Assembly (NCBI RefSeq): GCF_021026375.1
Contig: NZ_JAJNDB010000001.1
Location: forward strand, 1,550,001 to 1,614,000
From: Actinomycetospora endophytica
GTDB taxonomy: Bacteria; Actinomycetota; Actinomycetes; Mycobacteriales; Pseudonocardiaceae
Direction: 5' to 3'
DNA length: 64,000 nucleotides
Shown: positions 1 through 8,293 of the stretch, piece by piece
Layout of the letters: every line of letters begins with the position of its first letter
Position numbering within the stretch: the first letter of the stretch is position 1
Notes under the pieces: generated by a model
The model's database searches: none
Told to the model about the DNA's origin: nothing
What the model saw: the letters and a program-made list of their open reading frames with translations, nothing else
Made by a program: the position numbers and the translations under genes

Positions 1-34
1 TCGGGACGCCGGGCTGGATGTCGAGCGCGGTCAC
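1..34 (-). CDS. Start of the next ABC-transporter operon gene (cut by window edge)
   Basis: A GTG at 34 overlaps the stop codon of the ATPase gene in a GTGA junction and opens a frame reading V-T-A-L-D-I-Q-P-G-V-P before the window ends. Osmoprotectant (OpuC/ProVWX-type) operons usually carry a second permease or a substrate-binding protein here, so this is probably that gene. Only 11 codons are visible, so the product is inference from gene order. Confidence 0.5.
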   Translation of the reverse strand, partial: MTALDIQPGVP

Positions 35-1113
35 CGCTCACGCTCCCGCGTCTTGAGGCCGGCGACGAGGTCGTTCCAGTGCAGGACGCCCTGGGGCAGG
101 CCCTCGTCGTCGACGACCGCGACCAGCGAGGCCGAGCCGTCGAGCATGACGTCCACCGCGTCGTAGACCGTGCCGGAAAGCGGCACCGTCACCAGCGCGG
201 TCCCGGCGGCGTCGCGGTCGGGCAGGTGCCGCCACGACACCGGCCGGCCCGCGCCGTCGACCTCGGCGACCGGGGTGCCGTTCTGGTTCCCGACGGCGGC
301 CACGTCGGTCTCGACCGGGTGCAGCTCGAGACGGGAGAGCTCGAGCAGCGACAGCCGGCGCACCGCGGCGCCGCCGCCGACGAAGTCGGAGACGAAGTCG
401 TCGGCCGGGTGGGTGAGCACGGTGTCCGGGTCGTCGTACTGCGCGAGCCGGCCGCCGGTGGCGAAGACGGCGATCCGGTCGCCGAGCTTCACCGCCTCCT
501 GCAGGTCGTGCGTGACGAAGCAGATCGTCTTGCCCACGGTCCGCTGGATCTCGAGGAACTCGTCCTGGAGCCGGTCACGCGTGATCGGGTCGATCGCGCC
601 GAAGGGCTCGTCCATGAGCATGACCGGCGGGTCCGCGGCGAGCGCCCGGGCCACGCCGACACGCTGCTGCTGACCGCCGGAGAGCTGGCGCGGGTAGCGG
701 TCGCGGTAGGTCGAGGGCTCGAGGCCGACCAGGTGCAGCAGCTCGTCCGCCCGCTCGCGGATCTTGTTCTTGTCCCAGCCGAGCATCTTCGGGACGACGC
801 CGATGTTGTCGGCGATCGAGAAGTGCGGGAAGAGCCCGCCCTGCTGGATGACGTAGCCGATCTTGCGGCGCAGCAGGTCCCCGTTGACGTCGGTGACGTC
901 CTCGCCGTCGAGGATGATCCGGCCCGAGGTCGGCTCGATGAGCCGGTTCACCATCTTGAGGGTCGTCGTCTTGCCGCAGCCCGACGGCCCGATGAGCATG
1001 ACGATCTCGCCCTTGGGGATCGTCATGTCGAGCCGCTCGACCGCCGGGGCGGTCGATCCGGGATAGACCTTCTCGACGGCCTCCAAGACGATCATGTTCT
1101 CGGTCTCAGACAC
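31..1113 (-). CDS. Osmoprotectant-type ABC transporter ATP-binding protein with C-terminal CBS-like region
   Basis: This 360-aa cytoplasmic ATPase should power uptake of a quaternary amine such as glycine betaine, carnitine or choline. Walker A GPSGCGKT is at residues 42-49, followed by a Q-loop, the signature LSGGQQQR, Walker B VMLMDEPFGAID and the switch His in FVTHD. The last ~70 residues look like a CBS domain (VYDAVDVMLDGSASLVAVVDDEG), which in OpuA-type transporters gates activity by ionic strength. The GTG start lies inside the last codons of the upstream permease (8-bp overlap), so the genes are translationally coupled. The substrate is not determined by the sequence; the family call is firm. 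Confidence 0.9.
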   Translation of the reverse strand: MSETENMIVLEAVEKVYPGSTAPAVERLDMTIPKGEIVMLIGPSGCGKTTTLKMVNRLIEPTSGRIILDGEDVTDVNGDLLRRKIGYVIQQGGLFPHFSIADNIGVVPKMLGWDKNKIRERADELLHLVGLEPSTYRDRYPRQLSGGQQQRVGVARALAADPPVMLMDEPFGAIDPITRDRLQDEFLEIQRTVGKTICFVTHDLQEAVKLGDRIAVFATGGRLAQYDDPDTVLTHPADDFVSDFVGGGAAVRRLSLLELSRLELHPVETDVAAVGNQNGTPVAEVDGAGRPVSWRHLPDRDAAGTALVTVPLSGTVYDAVDVMLDGSASLVAVVDDEGLPQGVLHWNDLVAGLKTRERER

Positions 1114-1792
1114 GGATCCCCCTCGGGATGGTCAGGCGCTGCACGATGGCGAAGATGATCTCGAAGAAGGCGGCCACCACCAGGCACATCACCGTGCCGA
1201 TGAGGACCTGGGGGAACGCGTTGGACGCCCCGATACGGGTGATGCCGGTCAGCAGGAGCTTGCCGAGGCCGGGCCCCTGGACGATGGACGCGACCACGGC
1301 GATCGAGATCGAGATCAGCGTGGTCACCCGGATTCCGTTGAGGATGACCGGCCAGGCCAGCGGGAGCTGGATCGTGAGCAGCCGGCGGACCCGGCCGTAG
1401 CCGAGGCCGCGGGCGGACTCGAGCACCGAGCGGTCCACCGCGGTCAGGCCGGCGACCGTGTTCCGCAGGACCGTGTAGAGCGTGTAGATCGTCAGCACGA
1501 TGATCGCGGTGGTGACGCCCAGCCCCGTGATGGGGAGGAACAGCACGAAGAGCGCCAGGGACGGGATCGTGAGGACGGCCGCGGTGATCAGCAGGGAGCC
1601 CTCGCGGATGCCGGTGGCCCACCAGTCGAAGCTGAACCGGTTGGGGTTCGGCTCGCCCGTGGACACGAGCAGACCGATGGCGATGCTGATGATCGAGCCG
1701 ATCGCCACGCAGTAGAAGACGAACTGGGCGTGCTGGATCGTCAGGTTGATGATCTGCGTGCTGTTCTCGGCGAAGTACTGGAAGACGTTCAC
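1106..1792 (-). CDS. ABC transporter permease, OpuCB/ProW type
   Basis: This 228-aa inner-membrane permease has about five or six hydrophobic helices. It carries the EAA-like loop ESARGLGYGRVRRLLTIQLP, which contacts the ATPase, followed by PVILNGIRVTT, all typical of the BPD_transp_1 fold in osmoprotectant importers. It starts with GTG at 1792 in a GTGA overlap with the stop of the IclR gene and overlaps the ATPase gene by 8 bp, so regulator, permease and ATPase form one transcript. No binding protein is visible; it probably lies beyond the left edge. Confidence 0.88.
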   Translation of the reverse strand: MNVFQYFAENSTQIINLTIQHAQFVFYCVAIGSIISIAIGLLVSTGEPNPNRFSFDWWATGIREGSLLITAAVLTIPSLALFVLFLPITGLGVTTAIIVLTIYTLYTVLRNTVAGLTAVDRSVLESARGLGYGRVRRLLTIQLPLAWPVILNGIRVTTLISISIAVVASIVQGPGLGKLLLTGITRIGASNAFPQVLIGTVMCLVVAAFFEIIFAIVQRLTIPRGIRV

Positions 1793-2775
1793 GACACTCC
1801 TTCCTTTCTGGTCGGAGGGACGGGCGGGGTGGTCGGTGGGCGGCGCTGCCGGGGGGCACGGGACGGCGGACCCGCTCCGGAGGGGGAGACGGGGGTTCCG
1901 GGGGCGCCGAGCGCGGCGGAGAGGTCGGCGGCGGCGCGCAGCACGCCCGCGCTGACCTCGGCGAGCACCGGGTCGATGCGGGAGTCGGGGCCCCCGACCG
2001 TGACGGCGGCGACGACCGCGCCCGCGGCGTCGCGCACCGGGGCGCCGACGGCCAGCAGGCCCCGGTCCATCTCGTGGCGAGCGATCGACAGCCCGCGGGC
2101 GCGGTCCTCGGCGATGCGGACGACGAGCTCGTCGAGCGACCGCGGGGCGGCCGGGCCGGCCTGGCCCAGCCCCTCGGGCACGATCAGCCGGGCGACGGCG
2201 GCGGTGTCGAGGTCGAAGAGCATCGCGCGCCCGCCCGCGGTGCAGGACAGCGGCACGGTGCGCCCGACCCAGCCGATGGCGCGCAGCTCGCTGTCCGGGG
2301 CGGCGGTGCTCACCGTCATCGCGCTCCCGCCGCTGCGCACGCAGACCTCGACGCGCTCGCCCAGCAGGGCGGCCTCGCGCTCGACGAGGGCGTCGGCCTC
2401 GTCGCGCAGCCGCCGGCTCACCGCGCGGACGCCGAGCGAGAACAGCCGCGTGCCGATGCGGTAGCGCAGCGTGCCCGCCTCGCGCTCGACGAAGCCGGCG
2501 TCGGCGAGCAGCCGCAGGAGGCGGGACACCTGCGACTTGTCCCGGCCGAGCGTGCGGGCGATCTCGACGACCCCGAACGACGTCGGCGCCTCGACGGTGC
2601 CGGACCGGCCGCCGAGACCGACCGACTCCGGGTCGCCCAGCAGCTCCAGGATCGCGAGCGCGCGGTGGACCTGACCGCCGCCCGAGGCGTCACCGGCTGC
2701 GGGGGTCGCGGAGCGGGCGGGACGTGCGACGGAGCCGTCCTCCGGCGCTGCGCCGCGCGAGGCACGTGGACTCAT
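1789..2775 (-). CDS. IclR-family transcriptional regulator
   Basis: This 328-aa regulator has a disordered N-terminus rich in A/P/G, then a winged helix (VEIARTLGRDKSQVSRLLRL at about residues 70-90) and a C-terminal GAF-like effector domain with the IclR-type run REIA/ARHEMDRGLLAVGAPVRD. The ATG at 2775 follows a strong GGAGAGGGGGG Shine-Dalgarno. Being first in the operon it probably controls the ABC transporter behind it, sensing the substrate or a catabolite. A palindrome 49-65 bp upstream of the start is a candidate operator. Confidence 0.88.
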   Translation of the reverse strand: MSPRASRGAAPEDGSVARPARSATPAAGDASGGGQVHRALAILELLGDPESVGLGGRSGTVEAPTSFGVVEIARTLGRDKSQVSRLLRLLADAGFVEREAGTLRYRIGTRLFSLGVRAVSRRLRDEADALVEREAALLGERVEVCVRSGGSAMTVSTAAPDSELRAIGWVGRTVPLSCTAGGRAMLFDLDTAAVARLIVPEGLGQAGPAAPRSLDELVVRIAEDRARGLSIARHEMDRGLLAVGAPVRDAAGAVVAAVTVGGPDSRIDPVLAEVSAGVLRAAADLSAALGAPGTPVSPSGAGPPSRAPRQRRPPTTPPVPPTRKEGVS

Positions 2776-2823
2776 GACCCCCCTCTCCGCTCCCTGACGC
2801 CGGGAGCGTGAGGGACAACCGTG

Positions 2824-2840
2824 GTTGCCGATCAGGCAAC
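2824..2840. promoter_or_regulatory. Candidate IclR operator (6-5-6 palindrome)
   Basis: The sequence GTTGCC-GATCA-GGCAAC is a perfect inverted repeat just upstream of the IclR gene. Operators of IclR-family regulators are often TTGC...GCAA palindromes, so autoregulation through this site is a reasonable inference. No binding data are implied. Confidence 0.45.
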
Positions 2841-2880
2841 GGCCTGCGAGAGATTAAGGGGCTCGCCATGTGGTTGTCAC

Positions 2881-2900
2881 CCGGAAGTTGGGACTTCCGG
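2881..2900. repeat. 8-4-8 perfect inverted repeat
   Basis: CCGGAAGT-TGGG-ACTTCCGG can form a compact hairpin or a dyad protein site. It sits 228 bp beyond the stop of the lysine-rich gene and 105 bp upstream of the IclR start, so it could be either a terminator stem without a U-tract or a second operator. Confidence 0.5.
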
Positions 2901-3128
2901 GTCAGGTCGTGACCGGATGAGTACAGCCCGATCAGTGACTGTGCGTCTCAACAAGGGGTCTGAGCTGCGGATCTGTGCCGGAGTTGTCCGCTTGGTCTCG
3001 CACGGGTGAACAGGCTGACGCCAAGACGTAACTTTGGGTGATCTCACTGAATGGGTGTACGGGGTGTCGTCCGGTGACCTGGAACATGGTCCGGGGGTTG
3101 CAGGAACGCGGCGTGCCGTTGACCCGCG

Positions 3129-3806
3129 TCAGCGTCCGGGGGCCGCTTCGCCGGGGGCCCGTCCCCCCGGCGCGTCGAGGCCCCACAGGCCCAGCAGCCG
3201 CGACTCCAGGCGGTCCAGCTCCGACGCGACGGCGAGGTGCGCCCGACGCCGACGGGCGCTCGGCATCTGCTCGGCGGAGCGGACGGCGGCCTCGAGGTCG
3301 GAGAGGCGGGTACGGGCGTCGGTGCTGAAGGTGCGGACCTCGGCGTCGTCGGGACGGCGGTTCCCGAGCTCGCGGACCGAGTTCGCGAGGTTGTGGCAGC
3401 GCGCGTAGAGCGCCGTCCCGCGCCCGGAGAAGGTCGAGAGCTCGTCGGGGGCGACGCCGAGGCGCCGGGCGCGGTAGTCGTCGACGCGGGACCGGGCCTC
3501 ACCGACCGCCTGGTAGACGATCGGGGCCGCGACCGGGACGACGATCTTGGCGATCCCGATCCACCGCTTCACCGTCGCGCTGGTCAGCGGTTCGTCCTTG
3601 CCCGCCTTCTCGGCGAGCTCGGCGTCCGCCGCCTTCTCGGCCTTCTTGGTCGCCTTCTTGTCGGACCGCGCGGCCTTCGCCGTCTCCTTCTCGGCCTTCG
3701 CGGCCTGCTTGGCGGCCTTGCGGGAGAGGACGACGACGCCCTCGTCCCCGCTGCCGTGCTCGCCGCCGAGCTCCACCGAGTTCTTCGTGCTCCGCCGCCG
3801 TGCCAT
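3129..3806 (-). CDS. Conserved actinobacterial lysine/alanine-rich protein (DUF6474-like)
   Basis: A 225-aa protein. Residues ~20-75 are a charged K/A/E-rich stretch (SRKAAKQAAKAEKETAKAA and similar), likely a long helix or coiled coil. A short hydrophobic segment follows (IGIAKIVVPVAAPIVYQAV), then a helical C-terminal half rich in R/E/D. The ATG at 3806 has a GGGAGGA Shine-Dalgarno; longer upstream extensions would run into the divergent nuclease gene and look like random high-GC translation. It resembles DUF6474 proteins of mycobacteria and relatives, whose function is unknown. The family name is from memory, not a search. Confidence 0.7.
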   Translation of the reverse strand: MARRRSTKNSVELGGEHGSGDEGVVVLSRKAAKQAAKAEKETAKAARSDKKATKKAEKAADAELAEKAGKDEPLTSATVKRWIGIAKIVVPVAAPIVYQAVGEARSRVDDYRARRLGVAPDELSTFSGRGTALYARCHNLANSVRELGNRRPDDAEVRTFSTDARTRLSDLEAAVRSAEQMPSARRRRAHLAVASELDRLESRLLGLWGLDAPGGRAPGEAAPGR

Positions 3807-4055
3807 GGGTCCTCCCGCTGTCCCGGCGGCCGGCCCTCGCCGGGCGCCCCGGGCGGGTGCCCCCGCCCGGTCGATCCCCGGGGCCGGCCGTCCCGACCCG
3901 ATGTCGATCTCCTCCCGGCACGGTTCCCCGCGAGGCCCGGACCCTAACGGGGTCTCCCCGTCCGTGGGCGGCGCCACGGCGGCGGCGTCCCGCCGGAGCC
4001 GGGCCGGTGCCCGTGGCCGACGAGGCTGTCGGGGCTCCGTGGCAGCATCGCGGTC

Positions 4056-5891
4056 ATGAGCAGCGCGGACCCGGGCGGGCCCACCCCGGGCGGTCCCCCC
4101 GGCGGCGCGCCCGTGCTGCTGGACGCCGCCGTCACCACGCGCTGCCGCCGCCGGGTCCACCTGGAGCACGATCCGTCCGCCGGCCGCGCCCGGGGGGCCA
4201 CGCCCGTCGACGGGGCGGGAGCCGTGGTGCTCCCGGAACCGGATCCGGGCGTGGAGATGCGGGTGGCCGACGCGGCGGAGCACCGCGAGGTGCTCGCCGC
4301 CCGGTTCGGCGAGCTGCTCGGCGCGTCCTACCGACGGGTGCCCGACGGCCCGCGGGGCGAGCGGGCGTCGGCCACGCTCGCGCTCGCCACGCAGGAGTCG
4401 GTCGCCGCGATCGGGGCCGCCGAGCTGCCCCCCGCCGACGGCAGGCGCGGCCACGCCGAGCTGCTGGTCCGGGCCGGCGGGGCGGGCACGGGCTGGTACC
4501 CGGTGATCGTGGTCCGGCACCGGGTGACCGATCCCGGCGCCGGCGCGGTGACCTCACCGCTGGCGCGGCCGCACCCGTCGTCGGCGGCGCCCGACGCCGA
4601 CCGCAAGGTGCGCGCGGTGTCCCGGGACGTGCTGCGGCTGGCGCACCTGCACCGGATGCTCGCCGCCGCGGGCCTCGGGGTCCCCTCCGGTCCCGCGTGG
4701 GGCGGCGTGGTCGGGCTCGACGCGGACTGCGTGGTTTGGACCGACCTCGCCGCGGCGCCGGGCAACGAGGCCGGGCGCAGCCCGCTCGACATGTACGACC
4801 GGCGCTTCGCGGACCGGCTCGCCGTGGCCGACGCCGCCCGCACCGGAGCGCCCGCGCTCGCCGAGCCCTCCCGCATCACCGAGTGCCGCCGCTGCCCCTG
4901 GTGGCCGGTCTGCGAGGCCGACCTGCGCCGCACCGACGACGTGAGCCTCGTCGTCCGCGGGGAGGACGCGCTGCGGCTGCGCGGCCGCGGGGTCGGCACC
5001 GTCCGGGCGCTCGCTGCGCTCGATCCGCGGCGCGGGCTGCCGGAGCCGGTCGACGGCACGCCCGACGACGTCGGGCTGAGCACCGACCTGCGCGAGGCCG
5101 TCGCGCTCGCCCGGGCCTGGCGCTTCGACGTGCCCCTGGTGCGGCGGGTGCACCGGCCCGACGTGCCGCGGGGCGCGGTCGAGGTCGACGTCGACATGGA
5201 GAGCCTCGGCGAGGACGGCGCCTACCTGTGGGGCGTACTGCTCTCCGGGGCCGACGTGGGGCTCGCCCACGGGTACCTGGGGTTCGCCACGTGGGACCCG
5301 GTGCCGACCCGGGACGAGGCGCGCTCGTTCGCGGCGTTCTGGGCCTGGCTGTCCGACGTCCGTCGCCGGGCCGACGAGCGCGGGCTGTCGTTCCGGGCCT
5401 ACTGCTACAACGAGCAGGCCGAGAACCGCTGGCTGCGCGGATCGGTCGAGCGCTTCGCCGGCGAGCCGGGGATCCCCCCGGCCGAGGAGGTGGAGGCGTT
5501 CATCGCCTCGGACGCCTGGGTCGACCTGTTCCCGGCCGTGAGCGACTCGTTCCTGTGCCCGCACGGCAAGGGCCTCAAGCGGGTGGCGCCCTCGGCGGGC
5601 TTCGGGTGGCGCGACCCGGAGGCCGGCGGCGAGAACTCCATGCGCTGGTACCGCCGGGCGGTCGGGCTCGACGGCGACGAACCGGATCCCGCGATGCGCG
5701 ACCGGTTGCTCGTCTACAACGAGGACGACGTGCGGGCCACCCACGCCCTGCGGACCTGGATGACCTCGGACGCCGTCCTCGCCGTTCCGCACCTCGACGA
5801 CCTGCGTCCCGAGGCGGACGCTCGTGGGTCGGCCGCCGCGGGACAGATCGCTAGCGAGGCTGCATGCGCAGCGCCCCGTCGAACCGGATGA
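4056..5891 (+). CDS. TM0106-family RecB-like putative nuclease
   Basis: A 611-aa protein. The N-terminal half begins with LLDAAVTTRCRRRVHLEHD and carries a RecB/PD-(D/E)xK-like nuclease region ending in a cysteine cluster, ECRRCPWWPVCEADLR (around residue 275-290), which may bind metal or Fe-S. A helix-hairpin-helix-like segment (RGRGVGTVRALAAL) follows, and the C-terminal third is an RNase H-like exonuclease-type domain ending YNEDDVRATHALRTWM. This order is characteristic of TM0106-type proteins, presumed DNA-processing enzymes of unproven role. No Shine-Dalgarno precedes the ATG; a CAGCAT box 7 nt upstream suggests a leaderless mRNA. The 3' end overlaps the convergent SDR gene by 41 bp. 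Confidence 0.85.
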   Translation: MSSADPGGPTPGGPPGGAPVLLDAAVTTRCRRRVHLEHDPSAGRARGATPVDGAGAVVLPEPDPGVEMRVADAAEHREVLAARFGELLGASYRRVPDGPRGERASATLALATQESVAAIGAAELPPADGRRGHAELLVRAGGAGTGWYPVIVVRHRVTDPGAGAVTSPLARPHPSSAAPDADRKVRAVSRDVLRLAHLHRMLAAAGLGVPSGPAWGGVVGLDADCVVWTDLAAAPGNEAGRSPLDMYDRRFADRLAVADAARTGAPALAEPSRITECRRCPWWPVCEADLRRTDDVSLVVRGEDALRLRGRGVGTVRALAALDPRRGLPEPVDGTPDDVGLSTDLREAVALARAWRFDVPLVRRVHRPDVPRGAVEVDVDMESLGEDGAYLWGVLLSGADVGLAHGYLGFATWDPVPTRDEARSFAAFWAWLSDVRRRADERGLSFRAYCYNEQAENRWLRGSVERFAGEPGIPPAEEVEAFIASDAWVDLFPAVSDSFLCPHGKGLKRVAPSAGFGWRDPEAGGENSMRWYRRAVGLDGDEPDPAMRDRLLVYNEDDVRATHALRTWMTSDAVLAVPHLDDLRPEADARGSAAAGQIASEAACAAPRRTG

Positions 5892-6609
5892 CCTCGCCGT
5901 TGAGGTAGTCGTGCTCGGCGATCATGGCCACGAGCTGCGCGTACTCGTCGGGCCGGCCGAGGCGCTGGGGGAACGGGATGCCCTTCGCGAGCTCGTTGCG
6001 GAAGGACTCCTCCACGCCGGCGAGCATCGGGGTGTCGATGATGCCGGGGGCGATCGTCATGACGCGGATGCCGTACTGCGCGAGGTCGCGGGCCGCGGGC
6101 ACGGTCATGCCGACCACGCCGCCCTTCGACGCGGAGTAGGCGATCTGGCCGACCTGCCCCTCGAAGGCGGCGACCGAAGCGGTGTTGACGATGACGCCGC
6201 GCGCCCCGGCCTCGAGTGGCTCGGTCTGCGCGACGGCCGCCGACGCCAGACGCATCACGTTGAACGTGCCGATCAGATTCACGGTCACGACCTGCGAGAA
6301 CGCCCCGAGGTCCATCGGGCCCTTCTTGGACAGGACGCGGCCCGCGGTCCCGATGCCCGCGCAGTTCACGACCACGCGCAGCGGCAGGCCGGTGTCCACC
6401 GCCGCGTCGACGGCCGCCTGGACCTGGTCACCGTCGGTGACGTCGGCGCCGATGTAGTCGACGCGCTCGAGCTTCTCCGCGGTGTCGATCGCCTTCGGCA
6501 GGTCGATCGCGACCACGTGCGCGCCGTCGGCGGCGAGCCGGCGGACCGTGGCTCCGCCGAGCCCGGACGCGCCTCCGGTGACGATCGCGGCGACGTCGGT
6601 CGTGTCCAT
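5851..6609 (-). CDS. SDR-family 3-hydroxyacyl-CoA dehydrogenase-like (HSD17B10 type)
   Basis: A 252-aa short-chain dehydrogenase. The nucleotide-binding motif TGGASGLG is at residues 11-18, an acidic residue after beta2 (AIDLP) suggests NAD preference, NCAG-like and Ser regions follow, and the catalytic pair is YSASK. The whole sequence resembles type II 3-hydroxyacyl-CoA dehydrogenases, which oxidise (S)-3-hydroxyacyl-CoA in beta-oxidation or branched-chain degradation. It is monocistronic and convergent with the nuclease gene. The exact substrate is not fixed by the sequence. Confidence 0.85.
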   Translation of the reverse strand: MDTTDVAAIVTGGASGLGGATVRRLAADGAHVVAIDLPKAIDTAEKLERVDYIGADVTDGDQVQAAVDAAVDTGLPLRVVVNCAGIGTAGRVLSKKGPMDLGAFSQVVTVNLIGTFNVMRLASAAVAQTEPLEAGARGVIVNTASVAAFEGQVGQIAYSASKGGVVGMTVPAARDLAQYGIRVMTIAPGIIDTPMLAGVEESFRNELAKGIPFPQRLGRPDEYAQLVAMIAEHDYLNGEVIRFDGALRMQPR

Positions 6610-6783
6610 GCGCGGTGCGCTCCTCGTGCTCGGGCCGGCCCGCGTGCTCGCGCCGGCGGGTGGCGGGCGCGGTGCGGATGGGGACGATCACCGGGCCCTG
6701 CGGCGCGCAGGCTATCCGGTGCCGGACGGCCGTGACAGTCAGGGCTGACCGTTCTGTCGAGGGTCACACCTCGGGGTCCTCCC

Positions 6784-8070
6784 TCACGGGCGCGACATCC
6801 CGAACTGCCAGTCGTCGAGGTAGCGCGTCGCGAAGCCCGCCTCGGAGTACGCGAGGTAGAAGTCCCACATCCGCACGAAGATCTCGTCGAATCCGAGACC
6901 CCGGACCTCGGCCTCGCGAGCCAGGAACGTCTCCCGCCAGCGGTGCAGGGTCTCGGCGTAGTCGGGGCCGATGGAACGCCGGTCGTCGATGCGCAGCGTG
7001 GTGTGCCGGGCGAGCGTCTGCTCGATCGCCTCGACACTCGGGATGATGCCGCCCGGGAAGATGTACTTGTGGATCCAGGTGTACGAGGACTTCGTCGCCC
7101 GGAGCCGGTGGTGCGGCATGGTGATCGACTGCAGGCCGAAGCGCCCGCCGGGCGCCAGGAGCCGGTCGACGGTGCGGAAGTACTCCGGCCAGTAGGCCAC
7201 GCCGACGGCCTCGATCATCTCGATCGAGATCGCGGCGTCGTACTCGCCGACGGCGTCGCGGTAGTCCCGCACGTCGATGGTGATCCGGTCGGACACCCCG
7301 GCCGCCTCCGCGCGGGTCCGGGCGAGCTCGGCCTGCTCGACCGAGAGCGTCAGCGTCGTCACCCGTGCGCCCCGCTGCGCGGCGCGGATGGCCGCCTCGC
7401 CCCAGCCGGTGCCGATCTCGAGGACGCGGGAGCCGTCCCGGACGCCGGCCATGTCCAGGACGCCGTCGACCTTGCGGTGCTGGGCCGCGGTGAGCGACTC
7501 GGTGTGCTGGCCGTCCTCGCCGATGGGCCCCTCGAACCAGGCCGCGGAGTACATCATCGAGTCGTCGAGGAAGAGCTGGAACAGGTCGTTCGACAGGTCG
7601 TAGTGCCGGTGGACGTTCTCCTGCGAGGCCTCGGCGTCGCCCGCGACCTCCTCCCGCGGCTGGCCCCGGTCGTAGAACCCCCGCATCTTGCGCAGCGGGC
7701 GCGGCACCAGCTCCTCGATGTTCTCGCTGAAGCACTGCAGGACCCCGACGAGGTCCTCCGAGTGCCAGTCGCCGACCATCCAGCCCTCGCCGAAGCCGAT
7801 CAGTCCCTGGCGCCCCAGGCGGGTGAAGCAGGCCTCCGGCCGGACCAGCCGGATCGCCGGCGAGGTGGGTCCGCCGCCGCCCTCGACGGTGCCGTCGGGC
7901 CAGATCAGGCGCATCGGCATGCGGCGCACCGCCGCGCGCATCAGTCCCTGCGCCACGCGCATCCGCAGCCGGTTCTCCCCCGGGTCCTGCAGGCCCGGCC
8001 ACACGCCCTCGGCCGGCCGGGGTACCGGCCGGTGGAGGGAGAGGTCGTCGGACAGGGGTGAGGTCGACAC
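6784..8070 (-). CDS. Cyclopropane-fatty-acyl-phospholipid-synthase-family methyltransferase
   Basis: A 428-aa SAM-dependent enzyme expected to methylate or cyclopropanate unsaturated acyl chains of membrane lipids. Family hallmarks include HYDLSNDLFQLFLDDSMMYS, the SAM-binding loop VLEIGTGWGEAAIRAA, SIEMIEAVG and a C-terminal FARYxxxWxF-like stretch. I chose the GTG at 8070 because a GAGAGGA Shine-Dalgarno lies 6 nt before it; an ATG at 8124 would add 18 poorly conserved residues and has worse spacing. The gene is divergent from the 8294 membrane-protein gene. Confidence 0.88.
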   Translation of the reverse strand: MSTSPLSDDLSLHRPVPRPAEGVWPGLQDPGENRLRMRVAQGLMRAAVRRMPMRLIWPDGTVEGGGGPTSPAIRLVRPEACFTRLGRQGLIGFGEGWMVGDWHSEDLVGVLQCFSENIEELVPRPLRKMRGFYDRGQPREEVAGDAEASQENVHRHYDLSNDLFQLFLDDSMMYSAAWFEGPIGEDGQHTESLTAAQHRKVDGVLDMAGVRDGSRVLEIGTGWGEAAIRAAQRGARVTTLTLSVEQAELARTRAEAAGVSDRITIDVRDYRDAVGEYDAAISIEMIEAVGVAYWPEYFRTVDRLLAPGGRFGLQSITMPHHRLRATKSSYTWIHKYIFPGGIIPSVEAIEQTLARHTTLRIDDRRSIGPDYAETLHRWRETFLAREAEVRGLGFDEIFVRMWDFYLAYSEAGFATRYLDDWQFGMSRP

Positions 8071-8293
8071 AGCAGGTCCTCTCGACGCGGGACGATCGTT
8101 TTGCGACGACGTTGGAGTCGACATCACCTTCGTGGCCCGAAGCCGGAGCGTTCGATCTCGGGCGAGGAGATCGTGACCACGTCGGTTCGGAACGGGTGCG
8201 GTGCACCGTTGGTCCGTTACCGTGCGCGTCGAGCTACGGACACCGATCCTCACGCGGTCGGTGCGGGTCCGGTCCGCCGGGAGGGTGCCTGAG

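Larger units (their letters stand above)
2776..3128. other. 353-bp intergenic region, less GC-rich, with two palindromes
   Basis: The gap lies between the start of the IclR gene and the stop of the next minus-strand gene. I find no convincing gene. It is visibly less GC-rich than its surroundings and holds the promoter for the IclR/ABC operon, an operator-like palindrome at 2824-2840 and a hairpin at 2881-2900. Confidence 0.6.

Noticed and set aside
2932-3186. 84-codon minus-strand frame in the IclR upstream gap
   Set aside because: Overlaps the end of the lysine-rich gene, has no Shine-Dalgarno and no recognisable features.
3129-4520. N-terminally extended version of the lysine-rich protein
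   Set aside because: The extension overlaps the divergent nuclease gene and has random composition; ATG 3806 has a good Shine-Dalgarno.
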